This document shows, in pieces, positions 8,066-15,012 of a DNA stretch of 21,641 bases (position 1 is the stretch's first letter; each line of letters starts with the position of its first letter). The notes beneath the pieces are model-generated. The model searched no databases and was not told where the DNA came from. It worked only from the letters and a program-made list of their open reading frames with translations. Location: assembly GCA_910588635.1 (NCBI GenBank), contig CAJUPW010000036.1:1-21641 (forward strand). The letters are read 5' to 3'. Source of the stretch: an uncultured Oscillospiraceae bacterium (GTDB lineage Bacteria; Bacillota; Clostridia; Oscillospirales; Oscillospiraceae). Position numbers and translations under genes: made by a program.

Positions 8066-8490
8066 ACGGAATAGCGGAGACGGCCGGCTGGACCATGAGG
8101 CCGCTGCCGGCGCTGGAGCTGCTCCAGGCCCGGAGAGAGGCCGCCGGGCTGGCCAGGGACAGGCGGGAGCGGGCACTGTGCAGCAACGCCTGCCTTCTGG
8201 CCAGAGTGCTGGAAGATGAGGAGAGCGGCAAGCCCGTTTTTCCCGACGGGAAGGCGGTGCTGGCCGAGCTGACGGCGGAGGAGATCGGTGCGCTGGCCGC
8301 CCGGTGGAACGCCTTTCGCCAGGGGAATGACCCGGAGATGGCCCATCTGTGCCCCGACTGTCAGGCCAGGGCTCTGGAGGAGCGCTGTCCGGTGTGTGGA
8401 CGGGAGAAAACCGGCCGGAAGATAATTGTAAACCCAGCCTTTGACAGCGAACGGTTCCTGGAGCTGAAGGGAGGAGAGGCGTCTGACTGA
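8062..8490 (+). CDS. Tail assembly chaperone-like protein (XkdN position) with zinc-ribbon end
   Basis: This 142-residue protein starts at GTG 8062 inside the tube gene stop. It occupies the slot between tail tube and tape measure, where tailed phages encode the tail assembly chaperone. The middle part LTAEEIGALAARWNAF resembles such chaperones. Unusually, residues about 97-113 contain two CxxC knuckles, CPDC and CPVC, ten residues apart, which should bind a metal. The C-terminus ends KGGEASD. Chaperones of this type often make a frameshifted longer product. Here the downstream gene lies in the +1 frame, open from about 8468, with no obvious slippery site, so fusion is not established. Confidence 0.66.
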   Translation: MNGIAETAGWTMRPLPALELLQARREAAGLARDRRERALCSNACLLARVLEDEESGKPVFPDGKAVLAELTAEEIGALAARWNAFRQGNDPEMAHLCPDCQARALEERCPVCGREKTGRKIIVNPAFDSERFLELKGGEASD

Positions 8491-8545
8491 CTATCTGGAG
8501 GAGGCCCTGGAGGGGCTGGAGGCGCTGGCCCGGCGGCTGCGGCGG

Positions 8546-9178
8546 ATGGGAACGGCGGCACCACTCAGAGAGAAAAATGCGGATAATTTCCTAAGTTACG
8601 GGAAGAAAACGGAAGATTTCAAAGAAAAAAGTCGAAACATAGATCGAATTGCAGAAGAGGTTTACGATTTAAATTATATTGTAAACCGTAACATAAATAC
8701 AGTTTATAATACGGACAGGGGTGAAGGGCGTTCCGCCTGGAAGGCCGGTGTCGGGGACAGCGGCGGACGCAGAGAAATTCTTCCGCCTCCGGAGCCGGAA
8801 GAGGTCCCGGCCGGACGAAACGGGGAACAGAACACAGGTCCCGTCCCCGCAGGCCGGGGGGCGGAGGCGGGTCTTTCCGCAGATACCAAAGCGCCAGCCG
8901 TTGGTCCCGTCCCCGCAGGCCAGGGGGCGGAGGCGGGTCTTTCCGCAGATACCAAACCGCCGGCCGTTGGTTCCGTCCCCGCAGAAGCGTGGGCCGGCGG
9001 CGGGGAGCGGACGCCCCCCGGATGGCTCCCCGACGGGGCGGTCCGCTTCTGGACGCCGGCGGAGGAGACAGGCACCGCCACCCCTTCGGCCCAGGGCGAT
9101 ATGAGATGGGCAGAGCAGGCCGACCGGGCCTTCCGCCGGGACAGCCGCCGGTATGACGGAGGCTTCTACTTGTATTGA
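8546..9178 (+). CDS. Small repeat-bearing protein in the tape-measure position
   Basis: I do not recognise this family. It sits exactly where the very long tape-measure gene (XkdO) lies in PBSX-type operons, but has only 210 residues from ATG 8546. That ATG lacks a ribosome site. A better initiation region is GGGAGGAG at about 8470-8476 followed by CTG 8483 in the same frame, adding a coiled-coil-like segment (DYLEEALEGLEALARRL) for 231 residues. Parts in order: this helix; a charged stretch encoded by A+T-rich DNA (about 8570-8720) containing RNIDRIAEEVYDLNYIVNRN; a Pro/Gly/Ala-rich segment with 2.2 copies of a 22-residue repeat; and a C-terminus ending AFRRDSRRYDGGFYLY. No transmembrane helix or long heptad region typical of tape measures is seen. 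It could be a degenerate tape measure, a hub cap or a spacer protein. Confidence 0.7.
   Translation: MGTAAPLREKNADNFLSYGKKTEDFKEKSRNIDRIAEEVYDLNYIVNRNINTVYNTDRGEGRSAWKAGVGDSGGRREILPPPEPEEVPAGRNGEQNTGPVPAGRGAEAGLSADTKAPAVGPVPAGQGAEAGLSADTKPPAVGSVPAEAWAGGGERTPPGWLPDGAVRFWTPAEETGTATPSAQGDMRWAEQADRAFRRDSRRYDGGFYLY
8837..8984 (+). repeat. In-frame 66-bp tandem repeat, about 2.2 copies
   Basis: Two nearly identical 66-bp units (8837-8902 and 8903-8968) and a partial third (8969-8984) lie in frame within the protein at the tape-measure position. Each encodes 22 residues of the form GPVPAGxGAEAGLSADTKxP. Copies differ at only a few bases, so the duplication is recent or kept uniform by recombination. 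Copy number could vary between strains. Confidence 0.93.
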
Positions 9179-9190
9179 GGAGGGGTGTAC

Positions 9191-9766
9191 ATGGATCTTT
9201 CACCCATGCGCTATAAGGGCTATACCTGGCCCCACAATCCCAGAGTCTACTCCATCGACTTTCAGAGAGCCATGGCGGCCCACAAGATGCCCTTCGGGCG
9301 CTACCAGCTCCAGGACCTGGGGATGGGCCACCGGGTGATGAAGGGCTCGGGGGAGTTTGTGGGGCCGGGGGCCTATGAGGAATTTCAGCGGCTGGCCTGC
9401 CTCTTCTATGAGGGGGGGACGGGGCTGCTGGTCCATCCCCTGTGGCAGGCGGCCGATGCCTATTTTGTGGCGCTGCGGCTGGAGCAGACCCCCCGGCCCG
9501 ACTATGTGCGCTACTCCTTCGAGTTCTGGGAGGAGGTGGGCCGCTACCGGGGAATGGCCGAACAGGCGGTTCAGCCAGTCCAAGGCTCCTCCGGCGCGGC
9601 GGAGCAGAAGGCGTCCCAGCCCGAGTACCACCGGGTAGTAAAGGGGGACACCCTTTGGGGGCTGTCCATGCGGTATGGCGTGGACCTGAAGGAGCTGGCC
9701 GCTCTCAACCCCCAGATCAAAAACCCCAATCTGATCTACGTGGGACAGGAGGTGCGGGTACGTTGA
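9191..9766 (+). CDS. LysM-containing tail/baseplate protein (XkdP-like)
   Basis: This 191-residue protein starts at ATG 9191, about 7 bases after GAGGAGGGG; GTG 9185 is too close to that site. Residues 1-125 form the XkdP/phage tail protein domain with MRYKGYTWPHNPRVYSIDF at the N-terminus and VHPLWQAADAYFVALRLEQT in the middle. A short linker (about 126-145) leads to one LysM domain, YHRVVKGDTLWGLSMRYGV to YVGQEVRVR (146-191). LysM domains bind peptidoglycan, so the protein likely helps the tail tip engage the cell wall. In PBSX this gene follows the tape measure, which strengthens the reading of the preceding gene's position. Confidence 0.88.
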   Translation: MDLSPMRYKGYTWPHNPRVYSIDFQRAMAAHKMPFGRYQLQDLGMGHRVMKGSGEFVGPGAYEEFQRLACLFYEGGTGLLVHPLWQAADAYFVALRLEQTPRPDYVRYSFEFWEEVGRYRGMAEQAVQPVQGSSGAAEQKASQPEYHRVVKGDTLWGLSMRYGVDLKELAALNPQIKNPNLIYVGQEVRVR

Positions 9767-10713
9767 ACGCCTATATGACTGACGCCTCCGGAAAGGAATA
9801 TCTTCTGCCCGGGCTGCTGGCCTGGCGGATGGAGTACACCGCTGGGGCGCCCTGTGACAGCTTCTGGCTGCGGTGCGGCTGGGACGCGGACAACAAGGTC
9901 AAGCCCGGGGAGTGGGTCGGCTTCCGGGCGGAGTACCAGGGAGAGCGGGTGTTCACCGGAGTGGTGGACGAGTGCGAGGTGTCGGTGGATAGTTCCGGCC
10001 GTCTGCTGGAGGCGTTCGGGCGGGGAATGGCCGCCCTGCTGCTGGACAACGAGGCCCTGGGAGAGGACTACCAGTCGGCCACTCAGGCGGATATCCTCCG
10101 GGACCACGTGACGCCCTATGGGATTACAACGGCACCGGGGGCCGGGCTGCCCCCGGTGTCCCGTTTCTCGGTGTCCAGCGGGAGCAGTGAGTGGTCGGTG
10201 GTCTACGACTTCGCCCGGTACTACGGCGGAGTGTCTCCCAGGTTTGACCGGCAGGGGCGGCTGGTGCTCTCCGGCTGGGACGACAGCCGGGAGCGGGTGG
10301 TGGACGACACCACCCCCGTGATCTCTATGGCCCGGAGGGACAAGCGGTACGGCGTACTGTCCCAGGTACTGGTGCGGGATCGATGGAGCGGCCGGACGGA
10401 GCGCGTGGAAAATACCGCTTTCCGGAGCGCCGGAGGCCGGGCCCGCCGGGTAATCACCATGCCCTCCCGGAGCAGCTATAAGGCCATGCGCTACTCCGGC
10501 CAGTTCCAGCTGGACCGGTCGGCCTGTGATCTGGAGCGGCTGGAGATCACCGTGGGAGAGGCCTTCTGCGTCTGGCCCGGGGACCTGGTGACCGTACAGC
10601 GGAAGGGCTGGGACTGGAACGGACGTTACCGGGCGGTCCAGGTGGCCGTGGGAATGGACAAGTCCGGGTACTGGAGCCACATGGAGCTGGCGGGGCCGGA
10701 TTTTGTCGTGTGA
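9763..10713 (+). CDS. Baseplate hub protein (XkdQ/gpD-like)
   Basis: This 316-residue protein starts at TTG 9763, overlapping the upstream stop (TTGA), with ACAGGAGG about 10 bases before it; ATG 9775 in the same frame lacks a suitably spaced site. It matches the late-control-D/XkdQ hub fold: SFWLRCGWDADNKVKPGEWV early, ERVFTGVVDECEVSVDSSGR as the first barrel, LRDHVTPYGI and WSVVYDFARYYGG in the middle, and YSGQFQLDRSACDLERLEI plus AFCVWPGDLVTVQRKGWDWN in the C-terminal barrel. Hub proteins form the trimeric base on which the spike sits and the tube starts. Confidence 0.86.
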   Translation: MNAYMTDASGKEYLLPGLLAWRMEYTAGAPCDSFWLRCGWDADNKVKPGEWVGFRAEYQGERVFTGVVDECEVSVDSSGRLLEAFGRGMAALLLDNEALGEDYQSATQADILRDHVTPYGITTAPGAGLPPVSRFSVSSGSSEWSVVYDFARYYGGVSPRFDRQGRLVLSGWDDSRERVVDDTTPVISMARRDKRYGVLSQVLVRDRWSGRTERVENTAFRSAGGRARRVITMPSRSSYKAMRYSGQFQLDRSACDLERLEITVGEAFCVWPGDLVTVQRKGWDWNGRYRAVQVAVGMDKSGYWSHMELAGPDFVV

Positions 10714-10743
10714 CCCGGAAAATATTTAACGAGGTGAAGGAAA

Positions 10744-11133
10744 ATGTGGACAGCGGAACGGAATCGGAATCCGCGCTCGGGCGAGCCGGCGGCGGAGCTG
10801 GGCCGCGTGACCCTGGGGGGCGACCCGGCGGGTGTGAGCCTGGGAGGCGAGCGGCGGTGGATCGGCGTATACGGCCCCGGAGGCTACAGCTGGCGGCCCA
10901 CCGCCGGGGACAAGGTGCTGGTCCTCAAGGCGGGAGCGGAGGGAGAGACCCCCTGCCTGCTGGGCGTGCCCCAGGAGGAGACGGGGCTGAAGCCCGGCGA
11001 GGTGCGGCTGAAGGGCGGAGAGAGCTCCGTCTTTCTGGGCCAGGACCGGCTGGAGCTGGAGGGCAGCCTGTACCTCAACGGCCAGACGCTGTGGGACGTG
11101 GTGGAGGAGATTGTGATTGCCTTGCTGGGGTGA
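10744..11133 (+). CDS. Baseplate assembly protein V/spike-like (OB-fold)
   Basis: This 129-residue protein starts at ATG 10744 after GAGGTGAAGGAAA. The segment RRWIGVYGPGGYSWRPTAGD is the OB-fold start seen in gpV-type spike proteins, followed by KVLVLKAG and a short beta-rich repeat region (PGEVRLKGGESSVFLGQDRL, then LELEGSLYLNG) like a truncated spike helix. It occupies the XkdR slot. No apex histidine/iron motif (HxH) is visible. The longer overlapping frame starting at 10710 is not coding. Confidence 0.75.
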   Translation: MWTAERNRNPRSGEPAAELGRVTLGGDPAGVSLGGERRWIGVYGPGGYSWRPTAGDKVLVLKAGAEGETPCLLGVPQEETGLKPGEVRLKGGESSVFLGQDRLELEGSLYLNGQTLWDVVEEIVIALLG

Positions 11134-11145
11134 GGAGGAAGGAAA

Positions 11146-11490
11146 ATGGAGTGGAAACTGAGCCAAGGGGACTACGTCCCCGACGGAGCGGGCGGGCTGA
11201 CCGCACTGAAGGGCGGCGAGGAAATGCTGGCCCGGGTGCTGTACCGCCTCACCGCCCGCCGGGGGGCGCTGCCCTTTTTGCCTGAGCTGGGCAGCCGGCT
11301 GTATCTGCTGGGACGGGAGAAGCCCTCCTCCCGGCAGGCCCTGGCCGCCCAGTATGTGGCCGAGGCCCTCCGGGAGGAGCACGACCTGTCGGTGCGGAGC
11401 GTGGAGCTGGTCCAGGAGGGAGAGAAGGGGCGGATCACCGTGTATTTGGACTGGCAGGGAGAGGAGCTGATTGCTCAGCTCCCTGTGTAA
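11146..11490 (+). CDS. Baseplate wedge protein (XkdS/gp25-like)
   Basis: This 114-residue protein starts at ATG 11146 after TGAGGAGGAAGG. It matches the XkdS family: GEEMLARVLYRLTARRGALP, the segment LPELGSRLYLL (gp25-type proteins have a P..G..L pattern here), then AAQYVAEALREEHDLSVRSV and a final pair of strands (GRITVYLDWQGEELI). It should join the hub to the wedge/sheath start. Confidence 0.84.
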   Translation: MEWKLSQGDYVPDGAGGLTALKGGEEMLARVLYRLTARRGALPFLPELGSRLYLLGREKPSSRQALAAQYVAEALREEHDLSVRSVELVQEGEKGRITVYLDWQGEELIAQLPV

Positions 11491-11502
11491 AGGAGAAGAT
11501 CA

Positions 11503-12558
11503 ATGAGAACTGCTGAAGAGATTTATCAGGAGCTGCTGGCCAGCTTTGGGGAGCGGACGGGGCTGGAGCCCCGGGAGGGGTGCGACCTGTCCGCCCGAAT
11601 GTATGCCCTGGCCGCCCAGGTGTGCGCGCTGTATATTCAGGCGGACTGGGTGGTCCGGCAGGCCTTTCCCCAGACGGCGGAGGGGGAGTATCTGGACGCC
11701 CACGCCCAACTGCGGGGTCTGGAGCGGAAAAAGCCGGTGGCCGCCCAGGGGACGGTTCGCTTTACCGCCGGGGAGGCGGCCGAGACGCCCAGGAGCATCC
11801 CCAAAGGGACGGTGTGCATGACGGCGGGCCTGGTCCGCTTTGAGACGACGGAGGAGGGCGTACTGGCGGCGGGCGCGCTGACGGCGGATGTGCCCGTCCG
11901 GGCGCTGGAGGCCGGTACGGCCGGCAACGTGTCCGCCGGAGCCATTGTATCCATGGCGGTGGCCCCCATGGGGATTGCCGCCTGCGCCAATCCCCAGCCC
12001 TTTGCCGGCGGGGCGGACGGCGAGGAGGACGAGGAGCTGCGGGAGCGGGTGCTGGACACCTTCAAGCGGCTGCCCAACGGGGCCAACGCCGCCTTCTATG
12101 AGCGGGAGGCGCTGTCCTTCGATCAGGTGGCCGCCGCTGCGGTGGTCTCCAGGCCCCGGGGGGTGGGGTCGGTGGATATCGTGCCCGCCACCCTGGCCGG
12201 GGCGCCGGACGCGGCGCTGCTGAAACAGCTTCAGGACTATTTTGAGGAGCGGCGGGAGATTGCCGTGGACCTGAAGGTCCGGGCGCCCCAGACGGTGACG
12301 GTAAATATCGGCGTCCAGGTGGAGCCGGAGGAGGGCCGGAATACGGCGGAGGTGCTGAACCGGGTGGAAACGGCGGTCCGGGACTGGTTCACAGGAAAGC
12401 TGCTGGGACAGGACATCCTCCGGGCCCGGCTGGGCCACCTGATCTACAGCTGCGACGGGGTGGCCAACTATGTGATTGCCGCCCCGGCGGCCGATGTGCC
12501 GGTGGACAAGGACCAGCTGCCCATACTGGGTACGCTGACCGTGGGGGATAAGGTATGA
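11503..12558 (+). CDS. Baseplate J-like wedge protein (XkdT)
   Basis: This 351-residue protein starts at ATG 11503 after AAAGGAGAAG and is very close in length to XkdT. It has the baseplate J features: the N-terminal helix IYQELLASFGERTGLEPREG, a TAEGEYLDAHAQLRGLERKK segment, a repeated beta core with GTAGNVSAGAIVSM, the DGEEDEELRERVLDTFKRL segment, VVSRPRGVGSVDIVPATLAG, and a C-terminal barrel. It forms the outer wedge that triggers sheath contraction. Its stop overlaps the next start (ATGA). Confidence 0.92.
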   Translation: MRTAEEIYQELLASFGERTGLEPREGCDLSARMYALAAQVCALYIQADWVVRQAFPQTAEGEYLDAHAQLRGLERKKPVAAQGTVRFTAGEAAETPRSIPKGTVCMTAGLVRFETTEEGVLAAGALTADVPVRALEAGTAGNVSAGAIVSMAVAPMGIAACANPQPFAGGADGEEDEELRERVLDTFKRLPNGANAAFYEREALSFDQVAAAAVVSRPRGVGSVDIVPATLAGAPDAALLKQLQDYFEERREIAVDLKVRAPQTVTVNIGVQVEPEEGRNTAEVLNRVETAVRDWFTGKLLGQDILRARLGHLIYSCDGVANYVIAAPAADVPVDKDQLPILGTLTVGDKV

Positions 12559-13124
12559 GCCACGCCCAGTATCTGAGAGACCTGCTCCGCCCCCTTGGGG
12601 TCTACGACCTGACGGCCCCCTTCAACGGCGGCGAGCTGGACGCCCAGGGCGAGGCGCTGGACGCCGTGTGTGCCCGGCTGGAGGATATCCAGAAGGAGGC
12701 CTCGCTGGCTACGGCGGAGGGCTGGGGACTGGAAAAGATCGCCTCCCTTTTGACCCGGCGGCCGGTGGCGAGTCAGCCCCGGAAGCTGGCCGCCGCCCTG
12801 GCCGCCCTGCTCCGCATCGGCGGGGACAGCTTTACCTTGTCCGCCATTAACGACACCGTCTCCGGCTGCGGTATCCCCGCCGTAGTGAAGGAGCTGGGAA
12901 AGGGACGTGCGTCGGTCTCCTTCCCTGGGGTGGCCGGGGAGCCGGACAACTTTCAGGAGCTGAAAAAGATCATCGAGGATATCCTCCCCGCCCACCTGGG
13001 CATCCAGTACGATTTCTGGTACCTCACATGGCAGGAGCTGGAGGACAGCTTCCCCAGCTGGCAGTCCATCCAGAGCCTGGAGCTGTCCTGGACCCAGCTG
13101 GAGACCTTTGTGGAATTTCTGTAA
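12555..13124 (+). CDS. Baseplate wedge-tip protein (XkdU/YmfQ-like), last gene of the cassette
   Basis: This 189-residue protein starts at ATG 12555 in the overlap with the baseplate J gene. It matches XkdU/YmfQ: SHAQYLRDLLRPLGVYD, then GWGLEKIASLLTRRPV and a C-terminal DFWYLTWQELEDSF segment. The last ~35 residues contain three similar units of about ten residues built on a Trp and a Glu/Gln-Leu step (TWQELEDSFP, SWQSIQSLEL, SWTQLETFVE). In phages this gene precedes tail fibre and lysis genes, but here the operon ends directly after it at a terminator. Confidence 0.86.
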   Translation: MSHAQYLRDLLRPLGVYDLTAPFNGGELDAQGEALDAVCARLEDIQKEASLATAEGWGLEKIASLLTRRPVASQPRKLAAALAALLRIGGDSFTLSAINDTVSGCGIPAVVKELGKGRASVSFPGVAGEPDNFQELKKIIEDILPAHLGIQYDFWYLTWQELEDSFPSWQSIQSLELSWTQLETFVEFL

Positions 13125-13165
13125 AGAACGGCCTCGCTGCTCACAAAGCAGCGAGGCCGTTCTTT
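13123..13165. terminator. Bidirectional rho-independent terminator between convergent genes
   Basis: A perfect 19-bp inverted repeat (13123-13141 and 13147-13165) surrounds a 5-base loop (CACAA); the arms are AAAGAACGGCCTCGCTGCT and its complement. Each end runs into A/T residues, giving a T-tract in both directions. The left arm begins in the stop codon of the wedge-tip gene and the right arm overlaps the TAA of the convergent acyl-CoA synthetase, so one hairpin ends both transcripts. Confidence 0.93.
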
Positions 13166-14798
13166 ATCCCTGATTCTGCGCCTCCACCAGACGCACGCCG
13201 CAGTATTTCTCCCGCAGCCTGGGCTTTTCGATCTTTCCGGTGGGGTTGCGGGGGACATCGGCGAAGATGATCTTCCGGGGACGCTTGTACCGGGGCAGGT
13301 CCATGCAGAACTGGTTGATTTCGCTCTCGGTACAGTTCATGCCCTCCTTCACCTGGATGATGGCGGCGGCAATCTCTCCCAGCCGCTTGTCGGGCAGGCC
13401 GATGACGGCCACGTCGTGCACCTTGGGGTAGGCGGACAGGAAGTCCTCGATCTGCACCGGGTACAGGTTCTCGCCGCCGGAGATAATGACGTCCTTCTTC
13501 CGGTCCACCAGAAAGACAAAGCCGTCCTCGTCCTGACGGGCCATGTCTCCAGTGTGGAGCCAGCCGTTTTCCAGCACCTCATCTGTTGCCGACCGGTTGT
13601 GGTAGTAGCACACCATCACGCCGGGACCCTTAACGCACAGCTCACCCACGTCTCCCTGCCTCACAGGGACATTCTGCTCGTCCACAATCTTGATCTTCCA
13701 GCCGTAGCCGGGGACGCCGATGGCCCCCACCTTGCTGACATTGTCCACCCCAAGATGAACGCAGCCCGGGCCGGTGGACTCGGACAGACCGTAGTTGGTG
13801 TCGTACTTGTGGTGGGGGAAGTACCGCAGCCAGTGCTTGATAAGGGAGGGGGGCACCGGCTGGGCCCCAATGTGCATCAGCCTCCACTGGGAGAGCTGGA
13901 AGTTCTCAATTTTCAGCTCTCCCCTGTCAAGGGCCGCTAAAATATCCTGAGCCCAGGGCACCAGCAGCCAGACGATGGTGCATTTTTCCTGGCTGGCCGC
14001 CTGGAAAATGGCGGAGGGGGAGTTGCCCTTGAGCAAGACCGCCTTGCTCCCGGTGAACAGGGAGCCGAACCAGTGCATCTTGGCCCCGGTGTGGTACAGG
14101 GGCGGGATACACAAAAATACGTCCTCATGGGTGGTCTCGTGGTGGATGGCCTCCATCCGGGCCGACTGCATCAGGGCGGTGTGCTTGAGCAGGATCGCCT
14201 TGGGGAAGCCGGTGGTGCCCGAGGAGTAGTAGATGGCCGCCTCGTCCTCGTCGTCCACCAGCACCTTAGGGGCGCGGCTGGAGCAGTTGGCGGTGGCCCG
14301 CAGGTAGTCCTCGGCGAAGGAGGGGCAGCGCTCCCCCACGAAGAACAGCAGCATCTGCCGGGTGATCTTGGGCACGATGGGCTCCATCCGGCTGGTGAAC
14401 TCCGGGCCGAAGAAGAGCACGTCGGCGTCGGCCAGCTTCAGGCAGTAGTCGATCTCGTCGGAGGTGTAGCGGAAGTTCAGAGGGACGGCGATGGCCCCCG
14501 TCTTTAAGATGCCGAAGTAGATGGGCAGCCACTCCAGACAGTTCATCAGCAGGACAGCCACCTTCTGGCCCTTGCGGATGCCCCGGCTGAGCAGCATGTT
14601 GGCCACCCGGTTGGCCTTCTCGTCAAAGACCGACCAGGTGATCTCCCGGCGGTAGGGCGCGTCGCCGGTGGGCTGAATCAGCTCATACTCCTGCCAGGAG
14701 ACCCGCTGCTCCTCCCGGACCTCGGGGTTGATCTCCACCAGGGCGGCCTCGTCGCCGTAGAGCTTGCTGTTGCGCTCCAACAGATCGGTGATGGGCAT
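13164..14798 (-). CDS. AMP-forming acyl-CoA synthetase
   Basis: This 544-residue adenylate-forming enzyme activates a carboxylic acid to its AMP ester and then to the CoA thioester. It starts at ATG 14798-14796 behind GGAAAGGAACG; the longer frame upstream runs through the promoter. Core motifs are present in order: YYSSGTTGFPKAI (190-202, phosphate loop), YGLSESTGPG (acyl pocket/adenine motif), GWLHTGDMA, DRKKDVIISGGENLYPVQIE, and PTGKIEKPR, with the catalytic Lys at about 522. It resembles medium/long-chain or aryl acyl-CoA ligases, but the substrate cannot be read from the sequence. It is divergent from the regulator-iorAB-paaK genes, so an aromatic or branched acid substrate linked to amino-acid breakdown is plausible (inference). 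Confidence 0.92.
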   Translation of the reverse strand: MPITDLLERNSKLYGDEAALVEINPEVREEQRVSWQEYELIQPTGDAPYRREITWSVFDEKANRVANMLLSRGIRKGQKVAVLLMNCLEWLPIYFGILKTGAIAVPLNFRYTSDEIDYCLKLADADVLFFGPEFTSRMEPIVPKITRQMLLFFVGERCPSFAEDYLRATANCSSRAPKVLVDDEDEAAIYYSSGTTGFPKAILLKHTALMQSARMEAIHHETTHEDVFLCIPPLYHTGAKMHWFGSLFTGSKAVLLKGNSPSAIFQAASQEKCTIVWLLVPWAQDILAALDRGELKIENFQLSQWRLMHIGAQPVPPSLIKHWLRYFPHHKYDTNYGLSESTGPGCVHLGVDNVSKVGAIGVPGYGWKIKIVDEQNVPVRQGDVGELCVKGPGVMVCYYHNRSATDEVLENGWLHTGDMARQDEDGFVFLVDRKKDVIISGGENLYPVQIEDFLSAYPKVHDVAVIGLPDKRLGEIAAAIIQVKEGMNCTESEINQFCMDLPRYKRPRKIIFADVPRNPTGKIEKPRLREKYCGVRLVEAQNQG

Positions 14799-14840
14799 GA
14801 TACTCGTTCCTTTCCAAAACGGATGTGCTCCGATGTGATG

Positions 14841-14868
14841 TACTTTATCGGTTTTAACTGTTAAAGTA
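14841..14868. promoter_or_regulatory. Candidate operator over the transcription start of the synthetase gene
   Basis: Two overlapping inverted repeats lie just downstream of the -10 box: TTTAAC-T-GTTAAA (14853-14865, perfect) and TACTTTA (14841-14847) paired with TAAAGTA (14862-14868). Their position over the likely start site fits a repressor-binding site, for instance of a TetR- or GntR-type acyl-CoA sensor. The regulator is not known. Confidence 0.55.
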
Positions 14869-14896
14869 GTGTAGCGCATTTTTTTCCCTTTGTCAA
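14868..14896 (-). promoter_or_regulatory. Sigma-A promoter of the acyl-CoA synthetase gene
   Basis: Read on the minus strand there is a consensus -35 TTGACA (14896-14891), a spacer of 17 bases and a -10 TACACT (14873-14868). Transcription would begin near 14861, about 60 bases before the start codon. This is the best promoter in the window. Confidence 0.85.
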
Positions 14897-14935
14897 GAAA
14901 ATTCAAAAGCGGCAAAATTTTTCAGAGGAGCGGTC

Positions 14936-14964
14936 TTTACTTCCACGCTTTCCTGTGCTACACT
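14936..14964 (+). promoter_or_regulatory. Candidate promoter of the regulator-iorAB unit
   Basis: TTTACT (14936-14941), a spacer of 17 bases and TACACT (14959-14964) form a moderate sigma-A promoter facing the YerC-like gene. It gives a leader of about 125 bases that includes the 28-bp palindrome at 15013. It lies back to back with the synthetase promoter, about 40 bases apart, which allows joint control. Confidence 0.55.
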
Positions 14965-15012
14965 TTACACGAGTGAATTTTCCCGGATACGAAACGGACC
15001 CCCATTCTTTTT

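Noticed and set aside
10710..11285. 191-codon plus-strand frame overlapping the baseplate V-like and XkdS-like genes
   Set aside because: It is Gly/Arg/Pro-rich and out of frame with two genes that have good ribosome sites and family motifs.
576..13166. Attachment-site repeats flanking the phage cassette
   Set aside because: No direct repeat shared by the left gap and the right terminator region could be seen, and no integrase gene is present.
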